NCBI GenBank assembly: GCA_963837395.1
Contig: CAWINI010000003.1
Location: 558,001-622,000, forward strand
Reading direction: 5' to 3'
From: CAVZQN01 sp963837395
GTDB taxonomy: Bacteria; Acidobacteriota; HRBIN11; JAKEFK01
Length of the DNA: 64,000 nucleotides
In this document: positions 51,595 through 59,196 of the stretch, in pieces
How positions within the stretch are numbered: the first letter of the stretch is position 1
How the letters are laid out: every line of letters starts with the position of its first letter
The notes under the pieces: generated by a model
What the model was told of the DNA's origin: nothing
Databases searched by the model: none
Seen by the model: only the letters and a program-made list of their open reading frames with translations
Position numbers and translations under genes: made by a program

Positions 51595-52874
51595 TGCTGT
51601 CTTTCCAAAATCCATCCAGCAGATTCAAATACTTTTTCTTTTATCGGACGCTGTTTCCATTTTTCATAAGTAATTTCCTCACACTTCTGCAGATCATTTT
51701 CAAAATCTTCCAACAATCTTTCGGAAACTTTCTTATCAAATGCAATCAAATTCGTTTCATCATTCAAACCGAATGAACGGTTATCAAAATTCGTGGAGCC
51801 AACTATGCTGCAAAAATCATCAACAATCATGATCTTTGCATGCATCATGGAAGGCTTATATTCGAAGATCCGAATGCCGGCTTGCAACAATGGTCCGTAC
51901 AATCGACGACTGGAATGTCTGGTAAGCAGATGATCGGCCTTATGTCCTGGTGTAATAATGCGGATTTTTGTGCCGTGCTCTTTTGCTGCTTTTATCATCT
52001 CATCACGCGCGCCGGCATCAGGCAAAAAGTAAGGTGTTTGAATGCAGAGACTTTTTTGTGCACAGGCCAGCAAAGTTTGAAATACGATTCGAGATCGCGT
52101 GGAACGTCCGGCTGATGGCGAACTATTTACTACCATCGCTTTCGTAGTACCCGTTCCTTCAATATTTGGAAAACAATCTTTACAAGTAATAATCTCGCCT
52201 GAGGCTTCCAGCCAGTTTTCAGCAAATGTAGATTGCAGACCGCGAACAGCTTCGCCTTCAACCTTTACCATCGAGTCACGCCACTGCGGATTTCCTTTTC
52301 TTCCATATAACCATTGATCCGCAAATCCGGAACCGCCAATGAAACCAACTTTGCCATCTACAATGATTAGTTCACGATGAGTGCGATTGTTCATTCGTGG
52401 CAATAAATGAAGCTTCATTGGGTGATACCATTCCATCCTTCCGCCTGCTTCTTTCAATTCTTTGAAATAACTTTCAGGTGTCAGAAAATTTCCAAGCGCA
52501 TCCAGCACCATTTTTACCGACACACCAGCACGCGCACGTTCGGTCAAAACCTTGAGAAATCTCTGAGTAACTTTGCTTTTTTGAAAAATGTAAGCTTCAA
52601 GGTGGATGCTGTGTTTTGCTTGCTGAATGGCTTCTAGCTCGGCTTCGTAATATTGATCCCCGTTCGTAAGAACTTGAATATCGTTCTTTTTGTAGAGAGG
52701 TGATCCGCTCAGGGCTTCAAGAACAGGAAAACACTGATCGGATTCTGTAGTTATTTTGGGACGGCGTACAATGCGATATGGAAGGCCAGGCTCAAATAGA
52801 AACAGGTAGATGGTAAGAGCTTGTGCTGCAAGTGCGATGATGGCAAGAACCAGGAAAAGCGTAGAGTGCATCAA
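51591..52874 (-). CDS. cls: Cardiolipin synthase (two PLD domains)
   Basis: A 427-residue membrane enzyme that joins two phosphatidylglycerols to make cardiolipin. One N-terminal helix (FLVLAIIALAAQALTIYLF) precedes two PLD domains. The second has a complete HxK motif (HAKIMIVDDFCSIVGSTNF). The first reads THRELIIVDGKVGFIGG, where glutamate stands at the lysine position; related cardiolipin synthases of this type appear to do the same, but the effect on activity is not visible from sequence. It is translationally coupled to the EEP gene. Confidence 0.9.
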   Translation of the reverse strand: MMHSTLFLVLAIIALAAQALTIYLFLFEPGLPYRIVRRPKITTESDQCFPVLEALSGSPLYKKNDIQVLTNGDQYYEAELEAIQQAKHSIHLEAYIFQKSKVTQRFLKVLTERARAGVSVKMVLDALGNFLTPESYFKELKEAGGRMEWYHPMKLHLLPRMNNRTHRELIIVDGKVGFIGGSGFADQWLYGRKGNPQWRDSMVKVEGEAVRGLQSTFAENWLEASGEIITCKDCFPNIEGTGTTKAMVVNSSPSAGRSTRSRIVFQTLLACAQKSLCIQTPYFLPDAGARDEMIKAAKEHGTKIRIITPGHKADHLLTRHSSRRLYGPLLQAGIRIFEYKPSMMHAKIMIVDDFCSIVGSTNFDNRSFGLNDETNLIAFDKKVSERLLEDFENDLQKCEEITYEKWKQRPIKEKVFESAGWILERQQ

Positions 52875-52887
52875 TCACAATTTAGCC

Positions 52888-53668
52888 TCAGCGCGGACGA
52901 AATCCCATTCCTGCTCGCGAAGATTTCATCGCTGATCCTGCTCTTGGTGCAGGATTCGCTGGCCGTGGCCCTGGTTGAAAACCTCCCGTTGGACGCTGTG
53001 TTCTGACATGATCAAACCTGCCTGCAGGTCTATTCCGTCGATCATAATTTGGATGTGAGGTGGGATACAAACCCGGATCGTAAGGATAATAACCACCAGG
53101 ATAATAACCACCAGGATAATAACCACCACCCGGATAGTAGGAGTCGTAATATGGTGATGGCGGCTCTTCAGGATATTCGTCATCGTAAGGTTGTGGTTCT
53201 GGTTGTTCATGCGTAACGGTGACATGAACTTCCTGGACCGGCTTCGGCTGTTCTTCCGGAATATAAATTTCTTCTGGAGTTGGTGGCGGTGGAGTGTCCC
53301 ATCCGCTTTCCATTCTCATCAAGGTTTGTTACAACAAGAATCGGCTTCCCCTTTTTATCGCGGCCATGATATGCACGAAGATTCTTCTCAAGCCAAACTG
53401 ATTCTCCTTCTTGTTTCTGCGGAGCTGCGCTTGCTGAAGATGAAAGCTTTAACAAATAATCGATAACTCTTTCGCTAACGCCTTTCTCACGCAACATAAT
53501 TACATCATCAGTTGTCAACGCACGATCAAGACCTTCGCGCTCTACCATCTGCAAAATCAATTCATCTTTCGTTTGAAGCTCTGAGAGTTTTGCAATTTGT
53601 TCAACGCTTACCGCCTGCACAAAGTTTGAAAGCAGGAACAAGGAAAGGATGAAAATGAGGGGTTTCAT
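52888..53668 (-). CDS. Secreted proline/tyrosine/glycine-rich protein, frameshifted
   Basis: Two frames combine to about 259 residues. The first has a signal peptide from ATG 53668 (KPLIFILSLFLLSNFVQA) and a helical region (KLSELQTKDELILQMVE). The second has a low-complexity tail with PPPPTPEEIY, repeated YYPGGYYPGG and an arginine-rich end. Removing one base near 53305 (AAGCGG) reads ENGKGWDTPPPP and joins them. The frame open upstream to 53749 (EYEYEYEYD) is only the translated repeat array and is rejected. A surface or envelope filament protein is possible; no family is recognised. Confidence 0.6.
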
Positions 53669-53701
53669 GCCACTTAGTATAAGTCGAAATTCTTGAAGCA
53701 A

Positions 53702-53785
53702 CAAATCGTACTCGTACTCATACTCGTACTCTTGATCGAAAGAATGCATCGATTACGAGTACGATTAAGAGTACGAGTACGATTA
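53702..53785. repeat. Inverted array of CGTACT units, copy 2
   Basis: The left arm ATCGTACTCGTACTCATACT continues to 53739, and the right arm ATTACGAGTACGATTAAGAG ends near 53785 (GTACGAGTACGATT). Same family as 46365-46440. It separates the divergent secreted-protein gene and mtnP. Confidence 0.7.
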
Positions 53786-53842
53786 TAGGTAGCATCAAAA
53801 TCCGATTCGATTTATCATGAAACGCTTAAAACTGGAGGAACC

Positions 53843-54706
53843 ATGGCAGAAGTAAAAATTGGTGTAATTGGCGGCAGCGGCTTGTATGCAATGAACGAGC
53901 TGAAAGAGGTAGAGGAAATAAAACTGCATACGCCGTTTGGTGATCCTTCAGATGCTTATGTCATCGGAACTTTGGAAGGTAAACGGATTGCGTTTTTGGC
54001 CCGACACGGAAGAGGCCATCGCATTATGCCCAGCGAAATAAATTATCGCGCCAACATTTATGGCTTTAAGAAATTGGGAGTCGAATGGCTGGTTTCTGTT
54101 AGTGCGGTTGGCAGTATGAAAGAGCATATTAAGCCGCTGGATTTTGTGATCCCCGATCAGTTCTATGACAACACCAAACGCAGGGTCAGCACCTTTTTTG
54201 GCGATGGAATTGTTGGTCATGTTGGAATGGCAAATCCAGTCTGTCCGGAATTAGCAGATTTATTTGAGAAGAGTTGTAAGGAAGGTGGAGTAACCACTCA
54301 CAAAAATGGAACTTACATCTGTATAGAAGGTTCACAATTTTCAACGAAAGGTGAATCGAAAATATATCGGCAGTGGGGTGTGGATATTATTGGAATGACA
54401 AATATGCCGGAAGCAAAACTGGCACGTGAAGCGGAAATTTGTTACGCCACCATGGCACTGGTAACCGATTTTGATTGCTGGCATGAATCTGAAGAAATTG
54501 TAACGATCGAAGCAGTCATTGCCGTCTTGATGAAAAATGTAAACAATGCTCGCGGAATTTTACGCAAAATTGTTCAGGGTCTTCCACTGCAAAGAAAATG
54601 TGAATGCGGAACCGCATTGGCGAACGGTGTAATCACGCATAAAGAGCACATTCCTGCAAAGATCTTACAAAATCTTGAACTGATTGTTGGAAAGTATTTG
54701 AAGTAA
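53843..54706 (+). CDS. mtnP: S-methyl-5'-thioadenosine phosphorylase
   Basis: The enzyme (287 residues) cleaves methylthioadenosine in methionine salvage. The PNP/MTAP fold is recognised from GVIGGSGLYAM (residues 7-17), RHGRGHRIMPSEINYRAN (near 53) and EGSQFSTKGESKIYRQWG and GMTNMPEAKLAREAEICY (substrate loop). A ribosome-binding site GGAGG lies before ATG 53843. A PfkB-family sugar kinase follows 96 bases later, but no other salvage gene is nearby. Confidence 0.95.
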   Translation: MAEVKIGVIGGSGLYAMNELKEVEEIKLHTPFGDPSDAYVIGTLEGKRIAFLARHGRGHRIMPSEINYRANIYGFKKLGVEWLVSVSAVGSMKEHIKPLDFVIPDQFYDNTKRRVSTFFGDGIVGHVGMANPVCPELADLFEKSCKEGGVTTHKNGTYICIEGSQFSTKGESKIYRQWGVDIIGMTNMPEAKLAREAEICYATMALVTDFDCWHESEEIVTIEAVIAVLMKNVNNARGILRKIVQGLPLQRKCECGTALANGVITHKEHIPAKILQNLELIVGKYLK

Positions 54707-54710
54707 CTAC

Positions 54711-54790
54711 GGAGCGCGGACATCTTGTCCGCATCATGGAGCGCAGGCCTCTGGCCTGCATTACGGGCCGCGGGCTTCTAGCCCGCTATA
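54711..54790. repeat. Modular covarying hairpin repeat, three units
   Basis: Units: GGAGCGCGGAC-ATCTT-GTCCGCATCAT; GGAGCGCAGGCC-TCT-GGCCTGCATTAC; GGGCCGCGGGC-TTCTA-GCCCGC. Each unit keeps the GGAGC/GGGCC lead and the CAT(T/C)A(T/C) end while the stem sequence changes and still pairs. It lies between mtnP and the PfkB kinase. Confidence 0.75.
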
Positions 54791-54802
54791 AATGGAGCTA
54801 AC

Positions 54803-55732
54803 ATGAATTCTATCGTTGTAATTGGAACCGTTGCATTTGATTCCATCAAAACTCCACTTGGTGATGCACCAGAAGTTCTTGGAGGTTCCGCAACTTTCTT
54901 CGCAATGGCTGCCAGCATCTTTACGAAAGTGAACCTGGTTGCAATCGTTGGAAAAGATTTTCCGGAAAAGCACATCCGTTTGTTCGAAGATCATAAAATT
55001 GATCTGGAAGGCTTGGTGCGATCAGAAGGCAAAACATTCCGATGGACTGGCGAATATGAAGACAATATGAATGTACGTCATACGCTTGATACTCAACTAA
55101 ATGTCCTTCTAGAATTTCAAGCTGAGTTACCGAAATCTTATCGCACCACTCCAGTAGTCTTTTTAGCAAACATTAATCCCGATTTGCAGTTAAAAGTTTT
55201 GGATCAATTGGAAAGTCCAAAACTGATTTGCTGCGACACCATGAATTTATGGCTCGAAAATAATCGGCAGGATCTGGAAAAAGTTTTGAAGCGCGTGCAT
55301 TTCTTTATCATTTCGGAAGAAGAAGCTCAAATGCTATCCAATGATCACAATATCATCCGCGGAGCAAAAACAATTTTGAAGATGGGAAATTTTTCTTTGA
55401 TCATTAAACGCGGAGGTTATGGAGCAATTTTGTTTACGCAGCAAAACGAAATCTTCGCGATTCCTGCCTATCCGCTGGAGAATGTTATAGATCCAACTGG
55501 AGCCGGTGACACATTCGCGGGAGGATTCGTCGGCTACCTGGCTGCTCAAGGAAGTATCGATTTGCCATCAATTCAAAAGGCAATGATGTTTGGAAATATT
55601 GCTGCATCATTTTGTGTTGAAGGTTTTAGTGTTGAAAAGCTTGCACCATTAACGCGCGAAATGCTTCAAACCCGGCTTCGTGAGTTCCTTCGGATGACAC
55701 ATCTTCATTCAGGAACGGCGGATGTGGAATAA
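54803..55732 (+). CDS. PfkB family carbohydrate/nucleoside kinase
   Basis: This 309-residue sugar kinase has the ribokinase fold, with the N-terminal APEVLGGSATFFAMAAS (substrate-binding glycine pair) and the C-terminal catalytic motif DPTGAGDTFAGGFVGY (aspartate base near residue 239). Sugar specificity is unresolved. After mtnP, a ribose-type sugar or a nucleoside is plausible, as methylthioribose kinases belong to a different fold. It overlaps the next gene by 11 bases. Confidence 0.9.
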   Translation: MNSIVVIGTVAFDSIKTPLGDAPEVLGGSATFFAMAASIFTKVNLVAIVGKDFPEKHIRLFEDHKIDLEGLVRSEGKTFRWTGEYEDNMNVRHTLDTQLNVLLEFQAELPKSYRTTPVVFLANINPDLQLKVLDQLESPKLICCDTMNLWLENNRQDLEKVLKRVHFFIISEEEAQMLSNDHNIIRGAKTILKMGNFSLIIKRGGYGAILFTQQNEIFAIPAYPLENVIDPTGAGDTFAGGFVGYLAAQGSIDLPSIQKAMMFGNIAASFCVEGFSVEKLAPLTREMLQTRLREFLRMTHLHSGTADVE

Positions 55733-56447
55733 GCTTCTTCACTCACCTGCTGTTTATCTTTATTTACTTGTTGGGACTGCAGCATCCACTGCGCTAGGGT
55801 TTAAGCTTTCCAATCAATATCTTCTTCCAGCATTGAATGTCTCAATTTCTTATCCCGTGATGTACTCCCTTTTAGTTGAGGAGCGCAGGAAGCGGGCGCT
55901 AGCAACAATGCTTTTCTGGGCATTGTGTATGGGAGTTATTAGCATTTGGGCAGTCATTCATTATCCGATGGAAGCTCGTTCAGCGATTTTTAATGGCGCG
56001 AAATATCAAGCAGAGATGTTTCGCTGGATTAAAACCGGTGTAGGTGCTGAAGGGAATCCATCGCAATTTGTTCCGCAACATCTAATCCATTTCATTATTT
56101 TCTGTGCGCTTTCTGCGATCTCTGCAAGTTTTCTTTCATTGTTAATGGGCGCAGTTCTGATGAACTACATGAGTTTTTATGTAGGTTCATTGATTGCAGC
56201 ATCATCCGATACATTCAAGGCTGTTTTGATGGGCTGGCATCCATGGGCCATTATCCGAGTTGTTTCCTATGTAATGCTGGGAGTAATCCTGGCCGAACCG
56301 TTGATCTGTAAGATTACAAAACGGGATTACAATTATTCCGAAGTTCGCCCGTATTTTTGGATCGCCATCACCGGAATTGCTGTTGATATTTTAATGAAAG
56401 CTCTGCTTGCACCTACTTGGGGCTTAATGCTCAGGAGAATTCTATGA
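55722..56447 (+). CDS. Integral membrane protein of unknown function
   Basis: A 241-residue protein with about six predicted transmembrane helices (for example VYLYLLVGTAASTALGF, ATMLFWALCMGVISIWAV and WIAITGIAVDILMKAL). No catalytic motif or transporter signature is evident. Its start (ATG 55722) overlaps the PfkB kinase stop, and it overlaps the amidohydrolase start by four bases, so the three genes form one unit. Confidence 0.7.
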   Translation: MWNKLLHSPAVYLYLLVGTAASTALGFKLSNQYLLPALNVSISYPVMYSLLVEERRKRALATMLFWALCMGVISIWAVIHYPMEARSAIFNGAKYQAEMFRWIKTGVGAEGNPSQFVPQHLIHFIIFCALSAISASFLSLLMGAVLMNYMSFYVGSLIAASSDTFKAVLMGWHPWAIIRVVSYVMLGVILAEPLICKITKRDYNYSEVRPYFWIAITGIAVDILMKALLAPTWGLMLRRIL

Positions 56448-58192
56448 AAAAACTAACGCTCATCCTCTTAGCTTTAATTGTGTCAGCCCTAACATTAAGA
56501 GCTGCTCAACCGAAAAAGGAAGCAAAAGCCGATATCGTTTTACGTCACGGAAGAATTTATACAATCGATGCTTCGCGCTCGTGGGCTGAATCGATTGCAA
56601 TTCAAAAAGGGAAAATTGTTTACATCGGTGAAGACGAAGGAATAACCTCCTGGATTGATGATGACACTCAGAAAATCGAGTTAGATGGCAAATTTGTTTT
56701 GCCCGGATTCATTGATTCACATGTTCATCCCATTGAAGCAGGGGTCGGAATGGATCGCTGTGATCTTACAAATGAAGAAAACAAAGATCAGGTTCTGAAG
56801 AAAATCAAAGAATGTTCGGAAGCGGATCCTGATTCTGAATGGTTATTAGGAAGCGGATGGGCGCTTCCCATTTTCCCTGCGGCAAATCCCCAAAAAGAAT
56901 TGATGGACGAAGTAATAAAAGACCGCCCGGCATTAATGATTTCAGCAGATGGGCATTCGGCATGGGCTAATTCCAAAGCTTTAGAAATTTCCGGAGTTAC
57001 CAAAGATACTCCAAATCCCTTAGATGGTCGCATTGAACGGAATGCGCAAGGTGAACCAAGCGGTACGCTTCGCGAAGATGCGGTTGAGCTTGTTCAGAAG
57101 AATGCACCAGCGCCGACTCCAGAACAAAGTTTGATAGGTCTTCAAAAAGCGATTCACGAAATGAATCATTTTGGAATCACCGGTTATCAAGATGCAGTAG
57201 TGACTGCAGATGTGTTGCCTGGCAGTTACATTATTCAAGGAGGAATTCTCACATATAGAGAAGCAGAAAAACGGGGTCTACTCACCGCACGAGTGACTGG
57301 CGCTTTGCTTGCAGATCCGGAAGGTGATTTAAACAAAGTACTGGATCAGGTGATCGCATTCAAAAAGCTTCGCGAAGAATTTCGATCTGAAAATTTCCAT
57401 GCAACCTCGATCAAAATTTTTGAAGATGGAGTAATTGAAGCAAATACTGCTGCACTTCTGCATCCATATCTTGATAAAGACAGCGATGCTGGAAAATTAA
57501 TTTGGGAGCCGGAAAAGTTAAATCCATTTGTAGCGCTTTTGGATAAAGAAAAGTTTCAAGTTCATTTTCATGCAATTGGTGATCGTGCAGTTCGAATGGC
57601 GCTTAATGCGTTGGAATCCGCCCGCAAAACGAATGGACCACGCGACGCGCGCCCCATACTTGCACATATAGAATTGATTGATCCGTCAGATGTCCCACGG
57701 TTTGCGCAAATCGGAGCAATTCCCTGTTTTCAACCGTTGTGGGCTTACGAAGATTCATACATTACTGATTTAACCAGGCCGAAACTGGGAGAGGATCGTA
57801 TGAGATGGATCTATCCAATGAATAGCGTAGAAAAAACTGGCGCTAACATGGCATTCGGAAGTGATTGGAATGTTTCTTCCGTAAATCCATTGGATGGAAT
57901 TGAAGTTGCTGTAACGCGTTCCGATTTTGAAGGAGCAGAAGCGGCCAAAAATGTTTTCCTTCCTGAAGAGCGCATTGATTTACCAACGGCGTTGGCAGCT
58001 TATACAATCGGCAGCGCTTATGCTAACTTTTGGGAAAAGGAAACAGGAAGCCTGGAAGTTGGAAAGTCAGCGGAAATAATCGTGCTTGATAAAAATCTTT
58101 TTGAAATTCCGCCGTCAGAAATTTCGGAAGTCCGTGTGTTGCTAACTTTGTTTAAAGGAAAAACAGTGTATCGCGATCCGCTCTGGCGCTAA
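56444..58192 (+). CDS. Exported amidohydrolase (YtcJ-like, metal-dependent)
   Basis: A 582-residue protein with a signal peptide (KKLTLILLALIVSALTLRA). The amidohydrolase barrel of the YtcJ/NfdA type follows, with metal ligands in FIDSHVHPIEAG, HFHAIGDRAVRMAL and FGSDWNVSSV. The frame is open from 56417, but the ATG at 56444 has AGGAG at the proper distance and gives the clean signal, so it is used. Family members hydrolyse amides of peptides or N-acyl compounds. It overlaps the membrane-protein gene by four bases. Confidence 0.9.
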   Translation: MKKLTLILLALIVSALTLRAAQPKKEAKADIVLRHGRIYTIDASRSWAESIAIQKGKIVYIGEDEGITSWIDDDTQKIELDGKFVLPGFIDSHVHPIEAGVGMDRCDLTNEENKDQVLKKIKECSEADPDSEWLLGSGWALPIFPAANPQKELMDEVIKDRPALMISADGHSAWANSKALEISGVTKDTPNPLDGRIERNAQGEPSGTLREDAVELVQKNAPAPTPEQSLIGLQKAIHEMNHFGITGYQDAVVTADVLPGSYIIQGGILTYREAEKRGLLTARVTGALLADPEGDLNKVLDQVIAFKKLREEFRSENFHATSIKIFEDGVIEANTAALLHPYLDKDSDAGKLIWEPEKLNPFVALLDKEKFQVHFHAIGDRAVRMALNALESARKTNGPRDARPILAHIELIDPSDVPRFAQIGAIPCFQPLWAYEDSYITDLTRPKLGEDRMRWIYPMNSVEKTGANMAFGSDWNVSSVNPLDGIEVAVTRSDFEGAEAAKNVFLPEERIDLPTALAAYTIGSAYANFWEKETGSLEVGKSAEIIVLDKNLFEIPPSEISEVRVLLTLFKGKTVYRDPLWR

Positions 58193-58199
58193 GGATTTG

Positions 58200-58260
58200 C
58201 GTAGTGGCGAGCGGAAGCTCGCCTTTTGCATAAGCAGTCGACCTTCCGGTCGACACTACG
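58200..58260. repeat. GGAA/TTCC-loop double hairpin, copy 2
   Basis: GTAGTGGCGAGC-GGAA-GCTCGCC, then a 13 nt linker, then GTCGACC-TTCC-GGTCGACACTAC. Compared with 37987-38045 the stems differ but loops and outer GTAGTG/CACTAC remain. The right end supplies the TAG stop of the membrane-protein gene at 58256. Confidence 0.75.
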
Positions 58261-58705
58261 GGACGGAATCGGCTTTATCCAGAAGTTCCTTTGGCGGACG
58301 CGCGATCAGAAATGCAATCAAGGAAAGCGTCCAGAAAACGACTGACATTATAAGATTTCCCGACAGGAAGAAGATTATTAATCCTAATAAGGCAGGAATT
58401 TCGGATAAGGCGAAAAGCAAAACACTTTTGCTGACAATAAACTTGCGCATTGAATCTCCGGCCTGAACTCCTGAAATTTCCTCGGTGAATGATCGTCTCT
58501 TGAACCAGGAAACAAACATCACATCAATCAACGAAAGCGCTATAAAGATGCCCATCAAATATTGAGCAAGAGCAGGATCTACAAGCGCCTTCCAACCTGT
58601 ACGCGAAAGCATAAAAGCAACGATCAAATAAACTATTGTGGAAAATAGAAGTGCTGCGTAAATCAGCGTAATCGTAAAAGAGGTCTTTTGTTGTGGTTGC
58701 GGCAC
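58256..58705 (-). CDS. Small membrane protein, four helices
   Basis: The product (149 residues) is a hydrophobic protein with four probable transmembrane helices (for example LIYAALLFSTIVYLIVAF and SVLLFALSEIPALLGLII). No family is recognised. A repeat abuts its 3' end and supplies the TAG stop. It lies downstream of the tRNA gene on the minus strand, with the tRNA terminator between them, so it is not co-transcribed with the tRNA. Confidence 0.7.
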   Translation of the reverse strand: MPQPQQKTSFTITLIYAALLFSTIVYLIVAFMLSRTGWKALVDPALAQYLMGIFIALSLIDVMFVSWFKRRSFTEEISGVQAGDSMRKFIVSKSVLLFALSEIPALLGLIIFFLSGNLIMSVVFWTLSLIAFLIARPPKELLDKADSVP

Positions 58706-58722
58706 AGTGGTTATTTTAAACT

Positions 58723-58750
58723 AAAAAGCCGCAAGGACTTACCTTGCGGC
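58723..58750 (-). terminator. Intrinsic terminator after the initiator tRNA
   Basis: On the minus strand GCCGCAAGG-TAAGT-CCTTGCGGC is a perfect 9 bp stem, directly followed by TTTTTAG. It begins eight bases after the tRNA 3' end, a textbook rho-independent terminator. Confidence 0.9.
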
Positions 58751-58757
58751 CTTACAA

Positions 58758-58831
<74 letters not shown>

Positions 58832-58884
58832 GTGAAACTCACAGTATAAGGACGAGGTCTACAGAAGTCAAGGAAACTTCGAGA

Positions 58885-59196
58885 TTAATCTTTGGAATCT
58901 GGAACGATCAAAACGGTATCAGCAGGTGAGACATATTGAAGTTCTTCGCGTGCGATTTTTTCGATCAAGGCAGGATCATAACGCAGTCTTTTAATTTCTT
59001 TTGCTGCTTTTTTGTTTTCAAGCGCGAGCCGATAATTCTCCATCAACACTCTGTCATATTCTGTATTCAAATCACGCAATCGAATAATCCCGCTTTGTCC
59101 GAAAAAGAAACTCAAAGTAAACGAAACAACGACTGCTCCTGTAATAATCAGTAATGCCGGAAAATTTCGCTTTTCTTTTTTGCGCCCGTCTGTCAT
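58885..59196 (-). CDS. ftsB: FtsB/DivIC-type septum formation protein
   Basis: A small bitopic membrane protein of 103 residues. A basic N-terminus and one transmembrane helix (ALLIITGAVVVSFTLSFFF) precede a coiled coil (LNTEYDRVLMENYRLALENK). The C-terminal conserved segment is DPALIEKIAREELQYVSPAD, typical of FtsB/DivIC. These link early and late divisome proteins. The ATG at 59196 overlaps the phosphomutase stop by four bases (ATGA) and gives the correct length, so it is chosen over the in-frame start at 59301. Confidence 0.85.
   Translation of the reverse strand: MTDGRKKEKRNFPALLIITGAVVVSFTLSFFFGQSGIIRLRDLNTEYDRVLMENYRLALENKKAAKEIKRLRYDPALIEKIAREELQYVSPADTVLIVPDSKD

Noticed and set aside
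53669..53749. N-terminal extension EYEYEYEYD of the secreted protein
   Set aside because: It is the translation of the CGTACT array; the downstream ATG gives a clean signal peptide.
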